DNA from: Lachnospiraceae bacterium UBA7027 | GTDB taxonomy: Bacteria > Bacillota > Clostridia > Lachnospirales > Lachnospiraceae | NCBI GenBank assembly: GCA_002494135.1 | Contig: DLBG01000009.1 | Span: 1-20,186, forward strand | Length of the DNA stretch: 20,186 nucleotides | Direction: 5' to 3' | Shown: one piece after another, positions 6,812-14,392 of the stretch | How the letters are laid out: each line of letters starts with the position of its first letter | Position numbering within the stretch: position 1 is the stretch's first letter | The notes under the pieces: model-generated | What the model was told of the DNA's origin: nothing | What the model saw: the letters and a program-made list of their open reading frames with translations, nothing else | The model's database searches: none | Made by a program: the position numbers and the translations under genes

Positions 6812-7663
6812 ATGGACGAGATTATTATTTCGGGTCTGAAAGTTTTTGCGTGGCACGGAGTTTACGAAGAAGAGCAGGAGAAGGGCCAGAACTTCATTGT
6901 CAATGCGCGTCTGCGCGTGGATACCTATGCGGCCGGCAACTCGGATTCTCTGGAAGATTCCGTCGACTACGGCAAAGTCTGTCTTTTTATCAATGATTTC
7001 ATGCGGATCAACCGCTACAACCTGATTGAAACCGTTGCCAACAATCTGGCACGTAAAATTCTGGTGCGTTTTCCCATAACACAAAGTATCGAAATTGAAG
7101 TCATGAAGCCGGAAGCACCGATTCCTCTTCCTCTTGAGAACGTTTCCGTAAAGGTGGAAAGAAGCTGGCATCGTACCTACATTGCCGCGGGTTCCAACAT
7201 GGGTGACAGCGAAGAACTGATTCACAATGCCATGGAGAATCTGGATGCGGACGAAAACTGCAGAGTGCTTCGTTCTTCGAAAATGTATCGTTCGAAAGCC
7301 TACGGCGGCGTGGAGCAGGATGATTTCTACAACAACGTATTCTGTATGGATACGCTCTACAGTCCCATCGAGCTTTTGTCCCGTCTCCAGGCGGAAGAGA
7401 AGGAAGCGGGCAGAGAACGGCTGATTAAATGGGGACCGAGAACGCTGGATCTCGATATCATCTATTACGATGATCTGGTACTCGAGCGCGATCACTTAAG
7501 GATTCCGCATGTGGATATGTGCAGCCGTGATTTTGTTCTGTTGCCTCTTTCCGAAATCGCTCCGTACAAGCGTCATCCGATTCTCGGCATGACAACGCTC
7601 GAGCTGCTCGGCAGAATCAAAGAGAGCTATGTACTTACCATGAAAGAAGAGGATGATGAATGA
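6812..7663 (+). CDS. folK: Fused dihydroneopterin aldolase / HPPK (FolB-FolK)
   Basis: A two-domain enzyme covering two consecutive steps: aldol cleavage of dihydroneopterin, then pyrophosphorylation of 6-hydroxymethyl-dihydropterin, whose product goes to FolP encoded just upstream. 283 residues from the ATG at 6812, with GGGGGTG about nine bases upstream. The in-frame ATG at 6791 has no ribosome binding site and adds seven residues not seen in FolB. FolB domain (1-118): GLKVFAWHGVYEEEQEKGQNF with the active-site Glu21 region, DYGKV, and the catalytic Lys99 in VMKPEAP. FolK domain (120-283): YIAAGSNMGD, FYNNVFCMDT, WGPRTLDLDIIYYDD (207-221, with the Mg-binding Asp pair) and IPHVDMCSRDFVLLPLSEI. 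The fusion is known in Firmicutes. The usual HP in the last motif is HV here. Confidence 0.96.
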   Translation: MDEIIISGLKVFAWHGVYEEEQEKGQNFIVNARLRVDTYAAGNSDSLEDSVDYGKVCLFINDFMRINRYNLIETVANNLARKILVRFPITQSIEIEVMKPEAPIPLPLENVSVKVERSWHRTYIAAGSNMGDSEELIHNAMENLDADENCRVLRSSKMYRSKAYGGVEQDDFYNNVFCMDTLYSPIELLSRLQAEEKEAGRERLIKWGPRTLDLDIIYYDDLVLERDHLRIPHVDMCSRDFVLLPLSEIAPYKRHPILGMTTLELLGRIKESYVLTMKEEDDE

Positions 7664-9171
7664 AGAAGAAATTATTTGCGGCCATAGATGTGGGCTCTTA
7701 CGAGCTTTCCATGAAAATCTGCGAAATCGCAGCCGGAAAAGAGTTAAAGCAAATCGACTACATCCGTCATCGGATTGATCTGGGCACAGAGTCCTATTCA
7801 AAAGGAATTCTTTCCTATGAACGTATGGAGGAACTCTGCCACGTTCTGCGTGAATTCAGACAGATTATGGACTCGTACAAAGTGGATGATTACAAAGCAT
7901 ACGGGACATCCGCCATCCGGGAACTGAACAATACAATCATCGTTCTGGATCAGATTAAAAATCGCACCGGACTTACCATCGATGTATTAAGTAACTCCGA
8001 GCAGCGTTTCCTTGACTATAAATCCGTGGCTTCCGCGGGGGACGGTTTCGAAACCATCATCGGAAAGGGAACCGCGATTCTCGATATCGGCGGCGGAAGT
8101 ATTCAGTTATCCTTATTCGATAAAGACACACTGGTTACCACGCAGAATATCCGCATCGGTGTATTCCGCTTAAATGAAGTACTCCGACAGATTGCAGCGA
8201 AGCCTTCCCATACGGGAGCCTTACTGGAAGAGATAATCGGGGAACAGTTAAATGTCTTTAAAAAGCTGCATTTAAAGGACCGCGCGATAGAGAATCTGAT
8301 TGTTGTGGACGATTATGTTTCTCCGATGCTTTGCAGGCAGAAGGAGAAGGATGCGGAAATGACGGGCTATTTATCCCGCAGGACATTTCAGAAAATTCTG
8401 GAGGACGGTCTTTTAAAAGAGATGACCTCTTCCGTCCTGATTTCCTCGAAACTGATTGAGTGCACCATGGAGGTACTCGGAGCGAACTATCTCTGGGCGC
8501 CCGGTGTTACGCTCTGTGACGGTATCGCATACGATTATGCGGTAAACAATAAACTGATTCGCCCGGAGCACGATTTTGAGAAGGATATCGAAGCCTGTGC
8601 AAGGAATATTTCCAACCGGTACCAAGGCAGCAGGAAACGCGGAGAAGCACTGGAGCGAATCGCACTGAGCATCTTTGATGCAACGAAGAAACTGCACGGA
8701 CTCGGCAGAAGAGAGAGGATGTATCTCGGAATTGCCGCGCTTTTGCAGGACTGCGGAAGATATGTCTCCTTAACGCAGGTCGGAGACTGTTCGTACAATA
8801 TCGTGATGAATACGGAGATTATCGGCCTTTCCCATGCGGAACGTGAAATCGTTGCCAACATCGTACGGTTCAATCACGAGAATTTCAAATACTATGAGGA
8901 AATCGCAAGTACATCGGCCATCGATAAGAAAGACTTCATGATCATTGCCAAATTAACGGCAATTCTGCGTCTTTCCTGTGCAATGGATTCCTCCAATAAG
9001 CAGAAATTCAGCACAATGAAGGTAAGCCTTGACGAAGGCGAACTGATTCTGAAGGTGGATACGGATGTAAACATGGAACTCGAGAAAGGCCTCTTTGAAG
9101 AGAAGGCCAGATTCTTTGAGGAAGTATATAACGTAAGACCGGTACTGAAGCAGAAAAAGACGGTCGGATAA
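7660..9171 (+). CDS. ppx: Ppx/GppA-family exopolyphosphatase with HD-type C-terminal domain
   Basis: ASKHA-fold phosphatase that removes terminal phosphate from polyphosphate and/or the 5' phosphate of pppGpp. 503 residues. The N-terminal half has the phosphate-1 loop AIDVGSYELSMKI (Asp10), YGTSAIRELNN and the phosphate-2 loop AILDIGGGSIQLSLF (Asp142-Ser147; Ile replaces the more common Thr after GGGS). The C-terminal third resembles the HD-like domain of long Ppx proteins: LLQDCGRYVSLTQ, then EIIGLSHAEREIVANIVRFNH. The start overlaps the folK stop as ATGA, so the gene is coupled to the folate operon. ppk1 follows after a 60-base repeat-filled spacer. Polyphosphatase is favoured over GppA by the neighbouring kinase, but substrate choice cannot be read from the sequence. 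Confidence 0.9.
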   Translation: MKKKLFAAIDVGSYELSMKICEIAAGKELKQIDYIRHRIDLGTESYSKGILSYERMEELCHVLREFRQIMDSYKVDDYKAYGTSAIRELNNTIIVLDQIKNRTGLTIDVLSNSEQRFLDYKSVASAGDGFETIIGKGTAILDIGGGSIQLSLFDKDTLVTTQNIRIGVFRLNEVLRQIAAKPSHTGALLEEIIGEQLNVFKKLHLKDRAIENLIVVDDYVSPMLCRQKEKDAEMTGYLSRRTFQKILEDGLLKEMTSSVLISSKLIECTMEVLGANYLWAPGVTLCDGIAYDYAVNNKLIRPEHDFEKDIEACARNISNRYQGSRKRGEALERIALSIFDATKKLHGLGRRERMYLGIAALLQDCGRYVSLTQVGDCSYNIVMNTEIIGLSHAEREIVANIVRFNHENFKYYEEIASTSAIDKKDFMIIAKLTAILRLSCAMDSSNKQKFSTMKVSLDEGELILKVDTDVNMELEKGLFEEKARFFEEVYNVRPVLKQKKTVG

Positions 9172-9225
9172 GAGAGAGCCGGATAAAAGGCAGACGGATA
9201 AAAGACGATTGGATAAAAGAAGGAA
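9166..9225 (+). repeat. Four tandem 15-bp repeats in the ppx-ppk spacer
   Basis: GGATAA recurs at 9166, 9181, 9196 and 9211, an exact 15-base period. Copies 2-4 share GGATAAAAG and then diverge. Copy 1 contains the ppx stop (GGA TAA), and because 15 is five codons, the same frame meets TAA again at 9184, 9199 and 9214. The last copy carries the AAGAAGGAA used as ppk ribosome binding site. Confidence 0.85.
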
Positions 9226-9231
9226 CGATAC

Positions 9232-11397
9232 ATGGCAGGAGCAAAAAAAGCAGCAGTAACCGCATCGGGTACGGGAATCAATCTGCGCAATCCCGAATAC
9301 TATTTAAACCGCGAGCTTTCATGGCTTGGTTTCGATGAAAGAATTTTAGGCGAAGCAAAGGACAAAACGATTCCTTTGTTTGAACGCCTGAAGTTTTTAA
9401 GCATTGTCTCTTCAAACCTGGATGAATTTTATATGGTCCGTGTGGCCTCCTTAAAGGATATGGTGGATGCGGGCTATACGAAGAAAGATATTGCGGGAAT
9501 GACGCCGAAGGCGCAGCTTGCGGCAATCAGCATAAAAACACACGAACTGGTTGCAAATCAGTATTCGACCTACAACCGTAGTCTGATTCCGGCGCTGGAA
9601 GAGGCAGGGCTTACCGTTATCCGCTCCCACGAAGATTTGACCGATGAGGAAGCGGAATATGTGGATGAGTATTTCGAGGAGAACGTTTATCCGGTACTGA
9701 CACCGATGGCCGTGGATTCTTCGAGACCGTTTCCCCTGATCCGGAACAAATCCCTTAACATCGGTGCTTTGGTGAAACGCAAAGCCGCAAAGGCGGAAAC
9801 CGAGTTTGCAACCGTTCAGGTACCGGGTGTTTTAAACCGTATTGTACCGATTCCTTCCGAAGAGGGAAGAAAAATCATTTTCCTCGAGGAGATCATCGAA
9901 CGCAACATCAGCCGGTTATTCCTAAACTACGATGTCATCTGCGCATCCCCTTTCCGTATCATGCGTAATGCCGACCTTTCCATCGACGAGGATGAAGCGG
10001 AAGACCTTTTGAAGGAAATCGAGAAACAGGTCAAGCGCCGGCAGTGGGGCAAGGCCATCCGTCTCGAAGTACAGGATTCCGTTCCGAAGAAACTCTTAAA
10101 AATTCTTGTGGAAGAGCTGCAGATTGAAGATGAGGATATTTTCCGCATTGACGGAACCGTGGATCTGACCGTGTTTATGAAAGTATACGGGCTGGACGGA
10201 TTCGAGGAGTACAAGACACCGAAGTTTTCACCGATTCCGGTGTTTGATATCAATCCCGACGAGGATATTTTTACATCCATCCGGAAAAAAGACATTCTGA
10301 TGCATCATCCGTATGAGAGCTTTGAACCGGTGGTGAATTTTATCAAGGAAGCGGCAAGGGATAAGGATGTTCTGGCCATCAAGCAGACACTTTACCGTGT
10401 CAGCGGCAATTCGCCGATTATCGCGGCGCTTGCGGAGGCTGCGGAGAACGGAAAACAGGTTTCCGTTCTGGTGGAACTGAAAGCCCGTTTCGACGAAGAG
10501 AACAATATTGTCTGGGCAAGAAAACTGGAGAAAGCCGGCTGTCACGTAATCTACGGTCTGGTCGGATTGAAAACGCACAGTAAAATTACACTTGTAGTAC
10601 GACGTGAAGAGGACGGCATCCGCCGTTACGTGCATCTGGCAACCGGCAACTATAACGATGCCACCGCAAAGCTGTATACGGACCTCGGTCTTTTTACCTG
10701 CAGCGAAGCCATCGGAGAGGATGCGACGGCAGTCTTTAACATGCTTTCCGGTTATTCCGAACCCGAAAAATGGAATAAGCTTTCCCTGGCACCTTTGTGG
10801 ATGAAAGATAAATTCCTTGCCCTGATTGCAAGGGAGAAGGAGCACGCCTTAAACGGCGAGGAGGGACGCATCATTGCAAAGATGAATTCCCTGTGTGACC
10901 AGGATATCATCATGGCACTCTACGAAGCCTCCAATGCGGGAGTGAAGATTGATCTGATTGTACGCGGCATCTGCTGCCTGAAAGTCGGAATCGCCGGTGT
11001 ATCGGACAATATCACGGTACATTCCATTGTGGGTAATTATCTGGAGCACAGCCGTATTTATTATTTCCGAAACGGCGGCAATGAGGAATTTTACTTAAGT
11101 TCCGCAGACTGGATGCCGAGAAACCTGGAGCGCCGCGTGGAAATTCTCTTCCCCGTGGAGGAGAGCGCATTAAGGGACAGACTCCGTCATATTCTGGATG
11201 CGGAATTGCGGGATAACATCAAGGCATATTTCCTGCAGCCCGACGGAAGCTATGCGAAACTCGACAGACGCGGCAAGGTGCCGTTCGGCTCGCAGGACGC
11301 CTTCTGTGAGGAAGCGAAGGAGAAATTTAAGAAATATCAAAAGGACGTGAAGAATACACGTGTCTTCGTGCCGGAGAAAAGCCCAAAAGGAAATTAG
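9232..11397 (+). CDS. ppk: Polyphosphate kinase 1
   Basis: Reversibly transfers the ATP gamma-phosphate to inorganic polyphosphate, usually as a membrane-associated tetramer. 721 residues, normal length. The N-terminal domain shows NRELSWLGFDERIL and SSNLDEFYMVRVASLKD. The two PLD-like catalytic motifs are intact: KTHSK with His449 and YLEHSRIYYF with His606. Both sit 14 residues beyond E. coli His435 (the phosphorylated one) and His592, so the core spacing is conserved. Also present are HLATGNYNDATAKLYTDLG, SSADWMPRNLERRVEILFPV, and MHHPYESFEPVVNFI. Its ribosome binding site AAGAAGGAA is made from the last 15-bp repeat. It lies in the same run as ppx, so synthesis and breakdown of polyphosphate may share one transcript. 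maf starts four bases after the stop. Confidence 0.97.
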   Translation: MAGAKKAAVTASGTGINLRNPEYYLNRELSWLGFDERILGEAKDKTIPLFERLKFLSIVSSNLDEFYMVRVASLKDMVDAGYTKKDIAGMTPKAQLAAISIKTHELVANQYSTYNRSLIPALEEAGLTVIRSHEDLTDEEAEYVDEYFEENVYPVLTPMAVDSSRPFPLIRNKSLNIGALVKRKAAKAETEFATVQVPGVLNRIVPIPSEEGRKIIFLEEIIERNISRLFLNYDVICASPFRIMRNADLSIDEDEAEDLLKEIEKQVKRRQWGKAIRLEVQDSVPKKLLKILVEELQIEDEDIFRIDGTVDLTVFMKVYGLDGFEEYKTPKFSPIPVFDINPDEDIFTSIRKKDILMHHPYESFEPVVNFIKEAARDKDVLAIKQTLYRVSGNSPIIAALAEAAENGKQVSVLVELKARFDEENNIVWARKLEKAGCHVIYGLVGLKTHSKITLVVRREEDGIRRYVHLATGNYNDATAKLYTDLGLFTCSEAIGEDATAVFNMLSGYSEPEKWNKLSLAPLWMKDKFLALIAREKEHALNGEEGRIIAKMNSLCDQDIIMALYEASNAGVKIDLIVRGICCLKVGIAGVSDNITVHSIVGNYLEHSRIYYFRNGGNEEFYLSSADWMPRNLERRVEILFPVEESALRDRLRHILDAELRDNIKAYFLQPDGSYAKLDRRGKVPFGSQDAFCEEAKEKFKKYQKDVKNTRVFVPEKSPKGN

Positions 11398-11400
11398 AGA

Positions 11401-11994
11401 ATGAACGGTAAAAACAATATAAAATGGGTTCTTGCCAGCCAGTCGCCGAGAAGAAAGGAACTGCTTGCGCAGATCGGTCTTTCCTTCGAGGTGGTGGTGA
11501 GCAGGGCAGATGAAAATATTACAGAGGAACTCTCCCCGGGCGAACTGGTGGAGAGACTCTCTTTGATTAAGGCGGAAGCGGTAAGGGACTCTCTTGCCGG
11601 AAGAGAAGATGCACCCGTTGTAATCGGTGCGGACACTGTCGTTTATCATAACGGCAGGATTCTGGGAAAACCGAAGGATGAAGAGGATGCGTTTCTTATG
11701 CTTCGCTCTTTAAGCGGCGATACGCACAGTGTTTTTACCGGAGTGAGTATTTTATTTCCCGACGGAACCGTTACGTTCCACAGTGAAACAAAGGTTACGT
11801 TTGATGAATTGTCCGATGCGGAAATCCGTGCCTACATTGCATCGGGGGAACCGATGGACAAGGCGGGAGCTTACGGAATTCAGGGACTGGGCGGTGCGTT
11901 TGTCACCGGCATCGAAGGGGAGTATGCAAACGTGGTAGGCTTCCCGATCGGGGAATTCTGCAGGATTCTCCGAAAGAAAGGATTACTCGGTTGA
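11401..11994 (+). CDS. maf: Maf-like nucleoside triphosphate pyrophosphatase
   Basis: House-cleaning enzyme of the Maf family that hydrolyses dTTP/UTP and modified nucleotides to monophosphates; in Bacillus-type bacteria it is linked to septum formation. 197 residues. Motifs: WVLASQSPRRKELLAQIG with the family SxSPRR at the N-terminus, VIGADTVV with the catalytic Asp, ILGKPKDEEDAFLMLRSLSG, HSVFTGV, and KAGAYGIQGLGGAFVTGIEGEYANVVGFP. AAAGGA lies before the ATG, inside the end of ppk. surE begins four bases after its stop. The paralogue type (dTTP/UTP versus m7GTP) is best judged as the YhdE/Maf type from the motifs, with moderate confidence. Confidence 0.94.
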   Translation: MNGKNNIKWVLASQSPRRKELLAQIGLSFEVVVSRADENITEELSPGELVERLSLIKAEAVRDSLAGREDAPVVIGADTVVYHNGRILGKPKDEEDAFLMLRSLSGDTHSVFTGVSILFPDGTVTFHSETKVTFDELSDAEIRAYIASGEPMDKAGAYGIQGLGGAFVTGIEGEYANVVGFPIGEFCRILRKKGLLG

Positions 11995-11998
11995 TAAA

Positions 11999-12715
11999 AT
12001 GACAAGAAGAATTATGATTACAAACGATGACGGCATTTTTGCAAAAGGCATTATGCGTCTGGCCGAAGCGGCGAAAGCATTCGGCGAGGTCTGGGTGATT
12101 GCGCCCGAAAGCCAGCGAAGTGCGGCCTCACATACGGTGACGTTTCACAAAAGTTTTGATGTCTGGAAGGTGGATTATCCGGTTGATGGTGTGCATGCCT
12201 ATGCCTGCGACGGAACGCCGGCAGACTGTGTCAGAATTGGTGTTTTAAACATTATGCCCGGGAAACCGGACGTGATTCTTTCCGGAATCAATAACGGGTA
12301 TAATGTGGCGAACGACCTTCAGTATTCGGCAACCGTCGGAGCTGCGTTTGAAGCGGTGTTTCAGATAATCCCGGCGATTGCTTTCTCGGAAGCGGATAAA
12401 GAAAACCATGAAGTGACGGATCTTTATTTAAAACAGATTATGGAAGAATATATCGATAAGCCGTTACGGGCGGGCTGTATCTGGAATGTGAATTTCCCGG
12501 ACTGTACCGCTGCGGAATGCAGGGGAATTCTGTATGACCGCACGGTGTCCGTGGATGAATTTTACAAGGATACCTACAATGAAGTTGCGGTAAACGGCGA
12601 ACGAAAAAGCTACATGGTGGAAGGTCACCGCAACTGGAACGCGAAAGAAGATTCGGATCTCTGGGCGATTTTAAACGGCTATGTATCGGTCGGATCGGTG
12701 CGGAATATTTCTTAA
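11999..12715 (+). CDS. surE: 5'/3'-nucleotidase SurE
   Basis: Divalent-metal nucleotidase acting on nucleoside monophosphates; E. coli SurE also degrades short polyphosphate, which fits its place downstream of ppx and ppk. 238 residues. Metal ligands: ITNDDG (Asp10, Asp11), Ser41 in SQRSAASH, and Asn98 in SGINNGYN. CDGTPADCVRIG is present. The family YSGTV motif reads YSATV (Ala111), a small deviation near the active-site loop. The start is four bases after the maf stop with no close Shine-Dalgarno (AAAGGA is about 16 bases away), so translation is probably coupled to maf. Confidence 0.95.
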   Translation: MTRRIMITNDDGIFAKGIMRLAEAAKAFGEVWVIAPESQRSAASHTVTFHKSFDVWKVDYPVDGVHAYACDGTPADCVRIGVLNIMPGKPDVILSGINNGYNVANDLQYSATVGAAFEAVFQIIPAIAFSEADKENHEVTDLYLKQIMEEYIDKPLRAGCIWNVNFPDCTAAECRGILYDRTVSVDEFYKDTYNEVAVNGERKSYMVEGHRNWNAKEDSDLWAILNGYVSVGSVRNIS

Positions 12716-12735
12716 GGAAAAGGCGGATTACTGTT

Positions 12736-13488
12736 ATGAAAATGATTTCCTGGAACGTAAACGGACTCAGAGCCTGCTTGACAAAAGGATTCATGGATTT
12801 TTTCAATGAGGCGGATGCGGACATCTTCTGTCTGCAGGAGACTAAACTGCAGGAGGGGCAGCTTGATCTGAAACTGCCGGGCTATCACCAGTACTGGAAT
12901 TATGCCGAGAAAAAGGGATATTCCGGGACGGCTCTGTTTACGAAGACGGAACCCCTTGCCGTAACTTACGGCATCGGCATCGAAGAACACGACCACGAGG
13001 GAAGGGTGATTACTGCGGAGTTTGAGGATTTCTACTTCATCACGGTTTATGTGCCGAATTCCAAGCAGGAGTTAGAACGCCTGGATTACAGGGAAGTCTG
13101 GGAAGCGGATTTTTTAAAATACATAAAAAAGCTTGAGAAAAAGAAACCGGTCATTTACTGCGGCGATTTAAACGTGGCGCACGAAGAGATTGATTTAAAG
13201 AATCCGAAGACCAATCACAACAATGCGGGCTTTACGGACCGTGAGAGAGCATGCTTTTCGAAGGTTCTTGCAAGCGGTTTTACGGACACCTTCCGTTTCT
13301 TCTATCCGGACCTTAAGGATGCCTATTCCTGGTGGTCCTACCGCTTCCATGCACGCGAGAAAAACGCAGGATGGAGAATTGACTATTTTATCGTTTCAAA
13401 GGCTTTAAACGGGCGATTGAAGGATGCCCGGATTCATGCGGACATCATGGGCAGTGACCACTGTCCGGTGGAACTTGACATCGAGTAA
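12736..13488 (+). CDS. xthA: Exodeoxyribonuclease III / AP endonuclease
   Basis: Cleaves DNA 5' of abasic sites and trims 3' ends in base excision repair. 250 residues. The endonuclease/exonuclease/phosphatase fold motifs are complete: ISWNVNGLRA, FCLQETK (Glu35, metal ligand), GYSGTALFTK, YCGDLNVAHEEIDL, AYSWWSYR, NAGWRIDYFIVS, and the C-terminal GSDHCPVEL with the catalytic Asp-His. AAGGAAAAGG lies upstream of the ATG, directly after surE. It is followed by a tandem-repeat spacer and an alkylpurine glycosylase gene whose product creates the abasic sites this enzyme processes. Confidence 0.97.
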   Translation: MKMISWNVNGLRACLTKGFMDFFNEADADIFCLQETKLQEGQLDLKLPGYHQYWNYAEKKGYSGTALFTKTEPLAVTYGIGIEEHDHEGRVITAEFEDFYFITVYVPNSKQELERLDYREVWEADFLKYIKKLEKKKPVIYCGDLNVAHEEIDLKNPKTNHNNAGFTDRERACFSKVLASGFTDTFRFFYPDLKDAYSWWSYRFHAREKNAGWRIDYFIVSKALNGRLKDARIHADIMGSDHCPVELDIE

Positions 13489-13580
13489 GACGAAATGCGC
13501 CTTATAAAGCAGACGAAATGCATCGTACAAAGCAGGTGAATTGCGCCGTACAAAGCAGACGAAATGCACCATATAAAGGA
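13489..13580 (+). repeat. Four tandem 23-bp repeats in the xthA-alkD spacer
   Basis: Units start at 13489, 13512, 13535 and 13558, an exact 23-base period that begins right after the xthA stop. Each begins GACGAAATGC (GGTGAATTGC in copy 3) and ends with TATAAAGCA or TACAAAGCA. The fourth copy ends TATAAAGGA and, with the next G, forms the AAAGGAG ribosome binding site of the downstream gene. There are no unique spacers, so this is not a CRISPR array. Confidence 0.9.
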
Positions 13581-13587
13581 GCCCGGC

Positions 13588-14292
13588 ATGGCTGAATCGA
13601 AAAAAACAATCATGGAAGAAATCCGAAAAGATCTGTATGCCGCGAAAGACGATCAGTACCGTGTTTTTTCGGCAAAACTGATTCCGACCGCGGATGAGTC
13701 CCGTTTTATCGGAGTGCGGACGCCCGCGCTTCGCGCCATGGCAAAAGAGTATGTGAAGCGCGAAGGAATCGGAGAATTTCTGGATGCGCTGCCGCATGAG
13801 TATTTTGACGAGAATCAGCTGCATGCGTTTATATTATCCTCGATGAAGGATTACGAAAAATGCATGGAAGGCGTGAACGCATTTCTGCCATACGTGGATA
13901 ACTGGGCAACCTGCGATCAGATGTCGCCGAAGATTTTTAGAAAACATAAGGCGGATCTTTTAAAGCATATCAAAATCTGGCTGAAATCGAAGGAGACATA
14001 TACCGTGCGTTTCGCCATCGGAATGCTGATGGAGCATTTTCTCGATGAGGATTACAATCCGGCCTTTCCGAAGATGGTGGCCCGGATCCGTTCCGATGAA
14101 TACTATATCAACATGATGATTGCGTGGTATTTCGCGACCGCGCTGGCAAAGCAGTACGACAGTATTCTGCCTTTTCTTGAGGAGAGAAAACTTGATCTGT
14201 GGACGCACAATAAGACCATTCAGAAGGCGACGGAAAGCTATCGGATTACGCCCGAGCAAAAAGAATATTTAAGAAGTCTGAAAATCAGATAA
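13588..14292 (+). CDS. alkD: AlkD-like DNA alkylation repair glycosylase
   Basis: HEAT-like-repeat DNA glycosylase family that removes positively charged N3- and N7-alkylpurines. 234 residues from the ATG at 13588, six bases after AAAGGAG; the in-frame ATG at 13564 lies inside the repeats and is unlikely. The catalytic pair is visible as W106-x3-D110 (VDNWATCDQ), with the spacing of Trp109/Asp113 in Bacillus cereus AlkD. Further family motifs: FIGVRTPALRAMAKEY, FDENQLHAF, YTVRFAIGMLMEHFL, INMMIAWYFATALAK, and LDLWTHNKTIQKATESYRI. Placed after xthA, it would give the first two steps of base excision repair on one transcript. The stop codon overlaps the A-tract of a terminator. Confidence 0.93.
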   Translation: MAESKKTIMEEIRKDLYAAKDDQYRVFSAKLIPTADESRFIGVRTPALRAMAKEYVKREGIGEFLDALPHEYFDENQLHAFILSSMKDYEKCMEGVNAFLPYVDNWATCDQMSPKIFRKHKADLLKHIKIWLKSKETYTVRFAIGMLMEHFLDEDYNPAFPKMVARIRSDEYYINMMIAWYFATALAKQYDSILPFLEERKLDLWTHNKTIQKATESYRITPEQKEYLRSLKIR

Positions 14293-14318
14293 AAAAAGCG
14301 CAGATTTGCGCTTTTTTT
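14291..14318 (+). terminator. Intrinsic terminator after alkD
   Basis: GCGCA (14298-14302) pairs with TGCGC (14307-14311) across a four-base GATT loop, flanked by seven A (14291-14297) and seven T (14312-14318). The A-tract also makes it potentially functional on the minus strand. Confidence 0.92.
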
Positions 14319-14351
14319 GTTGGACATATGTTGGACAGGGTGGGATATGAT
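14319..14351 (+). promoter_or_regulatory. Candidate promoter with GTTGGACA direct repeat before the 875-aa gene
   Basis: GTTGGACA occurs at 14319-14326 and again at 14330-14337, an 11-base period (one helical turn). TGGACA of the first copy (14321-14326, 5 of 6 to TTGACA) and TATGAT (14346-14351, 5 of 6 to TATAAT) form a promoter with a long 19-base spacer. The second copy lies within the spacer, where a regulator could bind. A start near 14358 would leave a leader of about 35 bases. Judged by eye only. Confidence 0.4.
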
Positions 14352-14366
14352 GGTTTAAGAAAATAA

Positions 14367-14387
14367 CTGAAACTGATTTCAGGAGAG
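14367..14387 (+). promoter_or_regulatory. Ribosome binding site partly inside a small hairpin
   Basis: CTGAAA (14367-14372) can pair with TTTCAG (14377-14382) across a CTGA loop. The 3' arm overlaps the first bases of the AGGAGAG Shine-Dalgarno (14381-14387), which is five bases from the ATG at 14393. The hairpin is only six pairs and AT-rich, so any masking would be weak. Confidence 0.3.
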
Positions 14388-14392
14388 ATGAT

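Noticed and set aside
13495..13540. A short peptide frame starting from ATG in the first 23-bp repeat
   Set aside because: It has no Shine-Dalgarno and the ATG is simply part of the repeated unit.
13489..13580. Possible CRISPR array
   Set aside because: The 23-base units are directly adjacent with no unique spacers, only four copies, and no cas genes are in the window.
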